From: JAWLFY01 sp964462125
Lineage (GTDB): Bacteria > Planctomycetota > Planctomycetia > Pirellulales > Pirellulaceae
Assembly: GCA_964462125.1 (NCBI GenBank)
Contig: CAYWXT010000145.1
Location: forward strand, 1 to 13,838
Direction: 5' to 3'
DNA length: 13,838 nt
Of this stretch, positions 1-6,111 are shown piece by piece. Positions within the stretch are counted from its first letter, which is position 1; each line of letters starts with the position of its first letter. The notes below the pieces were generated by a model. It ran no database searches, was not told the DNA's origin, and saw only the letters and a program-made list of their open reading frames with translations. The position numbers and the translations under genes are program-made.

Positions 1-3000
1 GGTCGCCTCCTCACCGGCGCCCGACTCAGGCCCACCCGCCTCCGCAGTGGGGTCGAAATCAGCCAACAACTCGCCTGCCCAGAAATTCTGAAGCAAACGA
101 GACGCTGCCGTCAAACTCGCCTGTTGCAAACCCTGCACCGCTAAGTAGGCCTGGCTTCGCAACTCGCTCCGTTCCGCCGCCGTTGGGAACCAATCGTGAA
201 AATGGACATCGTCGACCCAAATCCGCCCCGAGGAGAGGCTGTCGAGGGTCACGCGTAGCTCGTCGACCCCCGTCGGACCGACCCCGTCCACCTCCAAAAC
301 GACCCGCCGCGACTGCCACTTGCCGCTGCGAGGAATCTCCAGATCAACCGCCTGCTTGAACGGCCCGTCGCGATCGATCCCTTCCACCGCAACGCGGAGC
401 CGATGAGGGGACTCCTGCTCCCGGGCCGCAGCACGACAGGCAAGGGAGATCGCGATCCTTCCCGAGTCGGGTGCCGAAACCGTCTCGCTCACCAGCCACG
501 CTCGGTTGGACACCTCGGCTGAATTGCTCATCCGAATCGACTGCCGTCCCTCGACCGCTTCATCATCGTCGATGCGAACGGCGTCGGGAGGATATTGAGC
601 ATGCAGCCATCCTGCCAACCCGACATCGCCAGCACGCTCGAAGCCGCCATTGGACAACGCCGAATAATCCTCGAGCGTCGTCAATGTCCCTAGCCGCTCG
701 AAGATCGCTTTCACTTCCGCCCGGATCGACTTCACGGTTTCCATTCCCCCACTCGGCCGCGCCGACCAACGAACCAGCTCCGCCCCCTCCTCCGATTCGA
801 CGACGGTCCAGCCCCGCGCCGGGACGACAACCTGCTCGCGTTTCTCCTCCCCTGCAGCGATCTTCAATTCAACGTCGACCATCCACGGGGCACGGTTGGC
901 AATCGCCACCTTCATTCCGCTCCCCTCGCGATAGACCCGCACCCCGACTGTCTGGTCGGCGGCATCGTTCGGTGCATGACGCTCTCCAGGGCTCACCGGA
1001 AGCCGCGTGAATTCCCGGATCATTTCCGTCAACCCGGTTGAGAGTTCCCCCGCGGACAACGGCAGTTCCAGCAGTATGAGCGAAGGGTCGAAATGGTCCG
1101 CCTGCCGCGAGAAGTCGCGGCGTGTCTCGCCGCTGACCGTCTCCGGTAACCCACCCGGCCGTGCCGGAATGGTCCCCAGCCGCAGCGCGAAACGAGGCCC
1201 ATTTCGAACATCAACATCGCGCTCCCCTGCTGCCGAGTTGCCTGCTGCCGAGTTGCCGCGATGAAGGTAGCGTGACAGAGCCTCCGCCGGCGGCCGCAAC
1301 CATGTCACCGTCGGCTGCAATCGGTCACTCGCCTCCCCCGGGGCCGAACCCGCCGCCGCGGTCCATATGGATTCGCCAAACACCCATTCCCCCGGCAATC
1401 GCCCCTTCTCCGTTTCATCGACCACGACCAGCGGGTGGTCGCTGACCGCCGAGGCCAACTCAGCGAAAAGCTCACCTGTTTGCTGCCGCATCCAATCCGA
1501 AAGTTCTGGCTGTCCCTCCCGCAACGCCCACGCCCGCCGCTGACTCTCGGGCATCGTCAAGTCAGAACGGCCGCGAACAAATTGGTCCGCAAAGACCGGA
1601 TCGATCATTCGGTTGTGCTCGAGGACAACCCGCAAATGACTGTCCGCCCCGTTGGCCAACACAATTCCCTGCACACACTCGAGCTGCCGATACTCCGCCG
1701 CGAGTCGCTCAAGCTCCGCGACGAAGGAGCGGCGCACGAGGGGATGAAATGGGTTGTACCGTCGACCGGTCCCCGGCGCAGCGCGACGGCGAAGGAGTTC
1801 GGCGTCGCGAGAGGGATCTTCCCGGCGAGAGTCCTCCACTGCCGCCAGCGGAAACGAGGGATCGAGCCGCAGCAAGACATGCAGTTCCGTCTGGTCCAGT
1901 GACCGCAGCACCGCCTCTCGACGCAGCCCCGTCGCAGCCAACGCGTCATCAACCGCGGATCGCTCACCCTCGCGGAATTTGCGCTCGCCGTCGTTCCCAC
2001 TCGATGACCAAGTCGCTCCCGAACGATTGATCGGGATCACAACCCCATTGATGCCAACGGCGCGAACGTAATCGGTTAAACGCTCCGCCGCCACCACCGC
2101 TCGGTGCACAGCGACCGTCGGGCGAGCGTACTCGTTCATTCTTTCGTCCCGCGCGATGTCGGAGGTGATCTGCTTCATCCAGTCCATCGACCGCAGGTGC
2201 AGTGCCGCCTGCCGCCACCCACCGGAGTTCACCGGCGGCGGGTCGGCCAACCGGTCGGGGCCGGCGTCGACGCGGATCGATTCCAACAGCGCCGGTGCCG
2301 CAGAATCAAGATTCGTCAGCCGTAGCTGCTCCTCCCCAGGTTCCGGATAGGTCACGAAGGTGTGTACCCGCCAAGGATCCTGCACGCGAGGTCGCGAGTC
2401 CTCCCGAAGTATGAACGATTGTCCCGTCAATTCGCCGGAACGACCGTCCACAAGGTCGACGCGAAGCTTCAGCGGCCGCCCCCGGGGGAAGCGAAGGGTG
2501 ACCCGGTGAGGCCGACCGGGGGTCTGGTGCGGCAGCGTCGATTCCAACACTTGCCCCGGCGGAATCACCGCCACCACCTCGCCGGCATGCTGCTGCTGCT
2601 CCAGTTTTGCCAGTGAGCGAGAATCATCCCCCGAAATCAGCCTCGACCGCCGGGTTGGCAACCAAGGTCCGATCGACCAATCCCGGGAGTCGGCAGCCCG
2701 CAGCTGACCAACCTGCTCCCACTCGCTCTGCCGCGCTGCCGAGCGCAACTCAGAATCGGAGTTGGAATCAGATGCAGAATCAGAATCGGAAGCGGTCGGC
2801 TCATCCAGCACGATCAGCGGCATTGAGTCGGTCGCCAAGGACTCGGAGGGTCGACGGCGCCACGGCGACCACAGACGTTCCGTTCGGGGAACGAGCCGGC
2901 AGCGAAGCTCGTAGACCCCGGCAACGCTCGGCAAGGTCGACTCGACCTCGATCGGCTCGGTGCTGCCCTCTCGGTCCCCATCCTCATCGCCTGAAGCTTG

Positions 3001-3375
3001 AGACCAGGTCGGGCGCTGCTCGTCGACCATCACGCCGTCAGCGACACGGCGAAGGTCGTAGACAAGCGTTCCGTCAGATCCGGAGTGTGACTTCGGCAAG
3101 TCGATCTCGATGACAGCCCGTAGCGATTCCCCCGGTTCAAAAAAGGGCGAGTCGCGGTCGAGCCGGATCTGAATCGCGGACTCCGCCGAAGGAGTCATTG
3201 AATCTGTCGACGCCTCGTCCCCGCCGGCAGCGTCCTCCCCGGCCGTCTCGGACGGTGGTTTGCCCACCGCGGTGGCGAGGCCCAGCACGGCGCCGAGCAA
3301 GAGACACACCCCCGCCACACGCGCGTTGCGTGCGCATCGGTGAGCAGTCGCGCATCGACTTCCTTGTCCAGCCAT
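1..3375 (-). CDS. Large exported modular protein of unknown function (C-terminus beyond window)
   Basis: The minus strand is open from the ATG at 3375 to base 1: 1125 codons without a stop. I do not recognise the family. Residues 1-38 look like a Sec signal peptide: an Arg-rich start, then a hydrophobic core around VAGVCLLLGAVLGLATA. Residues 39-65 are an acidic linker. About 66-165 and 265-370 look like beta-sandwich domains, separated by an Asp-Ser run near 196-208. Residues about 410-790 alternate hydrophobic strands and helices (GINGVVIPIN, ELHVLLRLD, GIVLANGAD, LVVVDE), which suggests a TIM-barrel glycoside-hydrolase-like fold; I see no definite catalytic pair. Residues 906-1060 begin SNGGFE and read like a carbohydrate-binding jelly roll. 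It lies 210 bases downstream of hisA on the same strand. No Shine-Dalgarno is seen; the ATG was chosen because it places the signal peptide correctly. The domain calls are inference. Confidence 0.8.
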   Translation of the reverse strand, partial: MAGQGSRCATAHRCARNARVAGVCLLLGAVLGLATAVGKPPSETAGEDAAGGDEASTDSMTPSAESAIQIRLDRDSPFFEPGESLRAVIEIDLPKSHSGSDGTLVYDLRRVADGVMVDEQRPTWSQASGDEDGDREGSTEPIEVESTLPSVAGVYELRCRLVPRTERLWSPWRRRPSESLATDSMPLIVLDEPTASDSDSASDSNSDSELRSAARQSEWEQVGQLRAADSRDWSIGPWLPTRRSRLISGDDSRSLAKLEQQQHAGEVVAVIPPGQVLESTLPHQTPGRPHRVTLRFPRGRPLKLRVDLVDGRSGELTGQSFILREDSRPRVQDPWRVHTFVTYPEPGEEQLRLTNLDSAAPALLESIRVDAGPDRLADPPPVNSGGWRQAALHLRSMDWMKQITSDIARDERMNEYARPTVAVHRAVVAAERLTDYVRAVGINGVVIPINRSGATWSSSGNDGERKFREGERSAVDDALAATGLRREAVLRSLDQTELHVLLRLDPSFPLAAVEDSRREDPSRDAELLRRRAAPGTGRRYNPFHPLVRRSFVAELERLAAEYRQLECVQGIVLANGADSHLRVVLEHNRMIDPVFADQFVRGRSDLTMPESQRRAWALREGQPELSDWMRQQTGELFAELASAVSDHPLVVVDETEKGRLPGEWVFGESIWTAAAGSAPGEASDRLQPTVTWLRPPAEALSRYLHRGNSAAGNSAAGERDVDVRNGPRFALRLGTIPARPGGLPETVSGETRRDFSRQADHFDPSLILLELPLSAGELSTGLTEMIREFTRLPVSPGERHAPNDAADQTVGVRVYREGSGMKVAIANRAPWMVDVELKIAAGEEKREQVVVPARGWTVVESEEGAELVRWSARPSGGMETVKSIRAEVKAIFERLGTLTTLEDYSALSNGGFERAGDVGLAGWLHAQYPPDAVRIDDDEAVEGRQSIRMSNSAEVSNRAWLVSETVSAPDSGRIAISLACRAAAREQESPHRLRVAVEGIDRDGPFKQAVDLEIPRSGKWQSRRVVLEVDGVGPTGVDELRVTLDSLSSGRIWVDDVHFHDWFPTAAERSELRSQAYLAVQGLQQASLTAASRLLQNFWAGELLADFDPTAEAGGPESGAGEEAT
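1227..1256. repeat. 15-bp perfect tandem duplication inside the large exported gene
   Basis: Unit CTGCTGCCGAGTTGC occurs twice back to back (1227-1241, 1242-1256). On the coding minus strand it gives NSAAG twice, in a small-residue stretch at residues 708-717 of the exported protein, probably a linker. Because the unit is a multiple of three, the duplication keeps the reading frame. Confidence 0.85.
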
Positions 3376-3541
3376 TGACCGGCCCCACGTGAATTCCAGC
3401 AGCCAGGGTTCGCAAAAGGGCCACGCTACCACGTCCAGCGCCGCGAGACCAAGACGAATTCTGCCTGCTCGTCAGCGCCCCCTCGGCTGTCATCGCTTCC
3501 GCCCCACGTCCCCTCGATAACAAAGCATCTCGGTTGCAGAC

Positions 3542-3571
3542 GTCGATCAGGTGCGAGTCGATCAGGTGCGA
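3542..3571. repeat. 15-bp perfect tandem duplication between hisA and the large exported gene
   Basis: Unit GTCGATCAGGTGCGA occurs twice with no mismatch (3542-3556, 3557-3571), starting 14 bases past the hisA stop codon. It lies in the 210-base gap (3376-3585), where I otherwise see no convincing gene or terminator. Confidence 0.8.
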
Positions 3572-3585
3572 CACGACGGTAACCG

Positions 3586-4317
3586 TCATGTCTCCTCTCC
3601 CGCCATCGCCAAGACATCTTCCAGCCGCAGGGTCCCGTCGTAGAGTGCTCGGCCCACGATGGCCGCCGGCATTCCCATCGCGACCAGTCGGGCGACATCA
3701 TCCAGCGTGGTGACCCCGCCGCTGGCAACCAGCGGAATATCGGTCACCGCGGCCATCTCGGCCAAGCCATCAAAGTTCGGCCCTTGCATCATCCCGTCGC
3801 GAGCGATGTCGGTGTAGATGATCGCCGCGATCTTGTCGCTTCGCTCCCGCAATCCCCGGGCGAGCTCGACTGCCGACGTCGTGCTAGTCTCCAGCCAGCC
3901 GTCGGTCGCAACCCTCCCCTCGCGGGCATCGATCCCCGCCGCCAGCCGACCCGGGTGGGCATCACACATTTTGGCAAACCAATCAGGGCGTTTGAGCGCC
4001 GCGGACCCGACGACCAGGCGCCGCAACCCCAGCCCGAGCAGCGTTTCAATCGCCGCCTCGTCGCGAACGCCACCCCCCAGCTGACACGGCAGCCCTGTTT
4101 CCGCCACGATTCGCGCCACCGCCGCTCGGTTGGCTGCCGGGTCGCCGCCCCGAGCCGCGTCCAAATCGACCAAGTGCAACCGCCGCGCCCCCGCGCTCTG
4201 CCACTTGCGAGCGAACTCCACCGGGTCGTCGCCGAAGACCGTCTGGCGGTTGTAGTCTCCCTGGCGAAGCCGTACCGGATTGCCATGCCGTAAATCGATC
4301 GCGGGCCAAATCTCCAA
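3586..4317 (-). CDS. hisA: HisA, phosphoribosylformimino-5-aminoimidazole carboxamide ribotide isomerase
   Basis: 243 residues, full family length. HisA catalyses the Amadori isomerisation of ProFAR to PRFAR, the fourth step of histidine biosynthesis, in the cytoplasm. It is a beta/alpha-8 barrel of two half-barrels. Visible landmarks are PAIDLRHG at the N-terminus with catalytic Asp8, LGGGVRD near 80-86, the second catalytic Asp at 130 in LAAGIDAREG, IYTDIARDGMMQGPN at 167-181, and the phosphate-binding SGGV near 199-202. The start codon is TTG: the residues that follow align with the family N-terminus, no ATG lies nearby in frame, and a GGGAG lies 9 bases upstream. No other his gene is visible, so the pathway genes are probably dispersed. 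The TGA stop overlaps an ATG (ATGA) of an unconvincing downstream frame. Confidence 0.97.
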   Translation of the reverse strand: MEIWPAIDLRHGNPVRLRQGDYNRQTVFGDDPVEFARKWQSAGARRLHLVDLDAARGGDPAANRAAVARIVAETGLPCQLGGGVRDEAAIETLLGLGLRRLVVGSAALKRPDWFAKMCDAHPGRLAAGIDAREGRVATDGWLETSTTSAVELARGLRERSDKIAAIIYTDIARDGMMQGPNFDGLAEMAAVTDIPLVASGGVTTLDDVARLVAMGMPAAIVGRALYDGTLRLEDVLAMAGEET

Positions 4318-4326
4318 GACGAATCG

Positions 4327-4331
4327 CTCCC
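4327..4331 (-). promoter_or_regulatory. Ribosome binding site supporting the TTG start of hisA
   Basis: The minus strand reads GGGAG, followed by 9 bases and then TTG. Clear Shine-Dalgarno sequences are scarce in this window, so this one supports the non-ATG start. Confidence 0.6.
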
Positions 4332-4441
4332 GGTGAGGTGCTGCCGAAAGAAAGGAAGCGGACCAGCATAACTCCCTCCGACAATTCTGCCAGCCAACAC
4401 CAATCCGTCGCCGAAATCACAGAGATCAAAACGCCAACAGG

Positions 4442-4687
4442 TCACGGCTCGACGGGTTCAACCTCTTCCCTTTCGTCCTCCGCAGGTTCTTCCTCGGTAC
4501 CCTCCTTCATCTTATCCGCTGCCCCTCCGATCGCCTGCTTCGATTTCTCAATGACCGCCGAAGTGTCGTCCCTGACCTTGTCGGTATCGATCTCGACGGC
4601 CGGATTGTCGTTCGTGGTCCCGAACCGCAGCCAACCGATCAAAGCAAACACGACCACCAAAACGACGACCGCGATCAACGTACGCAC
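4442..4687 (-). CDS. Small single-pass membrane protein with acidic C-terminal tail
   Basis: 81 residues from a GTG at 4687. The protein begins MRTLIAVVVLVVVFALIGWL, one strong transmembrane helix almost at the N-terminus. A polar, helix-prone region follows (residues about 25-62: DTDKVRDDTSAVIEKSKQAI), and then a very acidic tail rich in Glu and Pro. It is therefore probably an inner-membrane protein with a soluble charged tail; no function is recognised. Start choice: an in-frame ATG at 4705 would add six residues but has no Shine-Dalgarno, whereas the GTG has GGAG 8 bases upstream (4696-4699). It lies 124 bases upstream of hisA on the same strand and may share its transcript. Confidence 0.75.
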   Translation of the reverse strand: MRTLIAVVVLVVVFALIGWLRFGTTNDNPAVEIDTDKVRDDTSAVIEKSKQAIGGAADKMKEGTEEEPAEDEREEVEPVEP

Positions 4688-5015
4688 GACACCTTCTCCC
4701 ACCATCGAGTTATCAGAGGGGCAAGCTCTCGCTATTCCCGGAATCGAAGCATGAAATGCAAGTGCTGTGCCAGGCAGCCCTGATCCGACGCGATCGGCTG
4801 CTAACAGATTGGCGCCAACGCCGCATGACCGATCAACGGCCAGCCTGGTCGTTTCCCGACGTCAATCCCACCGGCATCAACGCAACCCGCCAAGAGCCAG
4901 CAGCCGCAAGGCCACGATCTTGGCGCCTGCCCCAAGCGTTTTCTTGACCGAACATCCACAAAAACCTCCAAACCCTTGCAAAGTAACGCCGCACGGTCGT
5001 GCGTTGGTCCATAAC

Positions 5016-5099
5016 GTGCAGCCAAGTGCCCGTGCAGCCGAGGTGCCCGTACAGCCAAGGTGCCCGTACAGCCAAGGTGCCCGTACAGCCAAGGTGCCG
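5016..5099. repeat. 17-bp tandem array, five units, upstream of csbD-like gene
   Basis: The units are 5016-5031 (16 bp, one base deleted), 5032-5048, 5049-5065, 5066-5082 and 5083-5099. The consensus is GTACAGCCAAGGTGCCC. The third and fourth units are identical, the fifth differs at its last base, and the first two have GTGC for GTAC. The array ends 59 bases before the csbD start, in a 471-base divergent gap (4688-5158) where I see no credible gene. The open frames across it simply translate the repeat. The array could act as a set of protein-binding sites or as transcribed leader sequence, or it may be replication slippage without function. Confidence 0.9.
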
Positions 5100-5158
5100 A
5101 TCAGGTCGCCCAGCGAGGGCGACGACGTGTCCATTCACTCGACATGACAGGAAGACGT

Positions 5159-5362
5159 ATGAATTGGGATCAGATCGAAGGCAAGTGGAAAGAGGTCAAG
5201 GGGGAAGCCAAACAGAAGTGGGGCGACCTCACGAACGATGACCTTGATCAAATCGACGGCCGTCGCGATCAGTTGGTTGGAAAAATTCAAACCCGATACG
5301 GCATCGCGAAGGAAGAAGCCGAACGTCAAGTCAAAGAGTTTGAAAGCTCATGTAGCTGTTAA
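5159..5362 (+). CDS. CsbD family stress-response protein
   Basis: 67 residues, the usual size for the family. CsbD-like proteins are small, hydrophilic and mostly helical; in Bacillus and enterobacteria they are induced by general stress, but their molecular role is not known. The signature is complete: MNWDQIEGKWKEVKGEAKQK, then WGDLTNDDLDQIDGRRDQLV, then GKIQTRYGIAKEEAERQV. The tail ESSCSC carries two cysteines, which I do not regard as part of the family core. The ATG at 5159 matches the conserved family start and has AGGA 6 bases upstream; an in-frame ATG at 5144 would add MTGRR, which is less likely. The PRC-barrel gene follows after 51 bases on the same strand, so the two may be cotranscribed. 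A 17-bp repeat array lies just upstream. Confidence 0.93.
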   Translation: MNWDQIEGKWKEVKGEAKQKWGDLTNDDLDQIDGRRDQLVGKIQTRYGIAKEEAERQVKEFESSCSC

Positions 5363-5402
5363 CTCGATCGGTGGGTTCAGTTCACTCAACACTTTTTAAT
5401 TC

Positions 5403-5406
5403 GGAG
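5403..5406 (+). promoter_or_regulatory. Ribosome binding site of the PRC-barrel gene
   Basis: GGAG lies 7 bases before the ATG at 5414. It fixes the start and gives the PRC gene its own initiation site rather than coupling it to csbD. Confidence 0.55.
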
Positions 5407-5413
5407 TAGAAAG

Positions 5414-6010
5414 ATGAAAACGACACTTCAGTTTGTCATGCCACTTGTGGCGCTCACATGCCTCACCCTCAGCACGGCGGTCGGTCAAGAGGCCGGTCAG
5501 GACAAAGACAGAGAAGATCGTGCTCAGTCACAATCACCAACGGCCCAAGACCAGGGGACCGCCGGTCAACTGGATGAAAAGACTCGCGGTAACATCGTTC
5601 GCGTCAGCCAATTGATGGGAATGAACATTCAAAATGACCAAGGCGAAAGCGTCGGACAAATCGAAGACATTGTCCTCGATTCCGAATCCGGCAAAGTTCG
5701 TTATGCGGCCGTCTCGTATGGTGGCTTCCTTGGGATCGGGGATGAACTGTTCGCGGTGCCGTTCGAAGCGTTCAAGATTAAGGTCGAGCGTGACGCCGCC
5801 GAAGATCGCGAACAACCGCTCACCGCGGGTGACTACGTCTTGGTGCTGAACGTGACCCAGCAACAGCTCGAAGGCCAAGAGGGCTTTGACCAGGATAACT
5901 GGCCGAACATGGCGGACAAATCGATGGCCCGCGATCTGGACAAGCGGTACGGCGTCGATCGCGAGGAGGACGAAAAGGATCGCCTGCTACGGGAAAACCG
6001 TGAACGGTAA
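5414..6010 (+). CDS. Exported PRC-barrel domain protein
   Basis: 198 residues. The N-terminus MKTTLQFVMPLVALTCLTLS followed by TAVGQ is a typical Sec signal peptide, cleaved near residue 24, so the protein acts outside the cytoplasm. A Gln/Asp-rich linker runs to about residue 58. The PRC-barrel spans about 62-145: VSQLMGMNIQNDQGESVGQI, EDIVLDSESGKVRYAAVSYG, FLGIGDELFAVPFEAFKI. The C-terminal 50 residues are highly charged and probably helical. PRC-barrels (RimM, photosynthetic reaction centre H subunit) bind partner proteins or RNA; exported versions often accompany stress genes, and no enzyme activity is expected. The gene follows the CsbD-like gene by 51 bases, which suggests a stress-response pair. 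Both genes are visibly less GC-rich than their neighbours. Confidence 0.9.
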   Translation: MKTTLQFVMPLVALTCLTLSTAVGQEAGQDKDREDRAQSQSPTAQDQGTAGQLDEKTRGNIVRVSQLMGMNIQNDQGESVGQIEDIVLDSESGKVRYAAVSYGGFLGIGDELFAVPFEAFKIKVERDAAEDREQPLTAGDYVLVLNVTQQQLEGQEGFDQDNWPNMADKSMARDLDKRYGVDREEDEKDRLLRENRER

Positions 6011-6039
6011 GGCTGCTGACGCCCCGCACGCTCACTTCC

Positions 6040-6074
6040 GCCGCCACGAGCCGACAGACCCTGCTCGTGGCGGC
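6040..6074. terminator. Hairpin between convergent PRC-barrel and htrA genes
   Basis: A perfect 11-bp stem, GCCGCCACGAG (6040-6050) with CTCGTGGCGGC (6064-6074), encloses a 13-base loop. It lies 30 bases past the PRC stop and 38 bases past the htrA stop. There is no clean T-run on either side, so it is either a bidirectional terminator of weak canonical form or an mRNA 3'-end stabiliser. Confidence 0.6.
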
Positions 6075-6111
6075 CGTGATCGGCTTGTTGACTTCATTGA
6101 AGACCACCCCC

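Noticed and set aside
471..2616. Series of plus-strand open frames over the first 2.6 kb
   Set aside because: The minus strand is continuously open there for a single protein with a signal peptide, and the plus-strand products are Pro/Arg/Ser-rich shadows.
3137..3589. 150-codon minus-strand frame starting at the hisA ATGA overlap
   Set aside because: Most of it overlaps the signal peptide and N-terminus of the exported protein in another frame. The composition is Arg/Gly-rich and no motif is present. The overlap itself is kept as a low-interest finding.
5016..5099. CRISPR array
   Set aside because: The 17-bp units are directly adjacent without spacers, and no cas gene is present.
4756..5241. 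Several overlapping open frames in the divergent gap before csbD
   Set aside because: They mainly translate the 17-bp repeats, have no ribosome binding site, and several run into csbD in the wrong frame.
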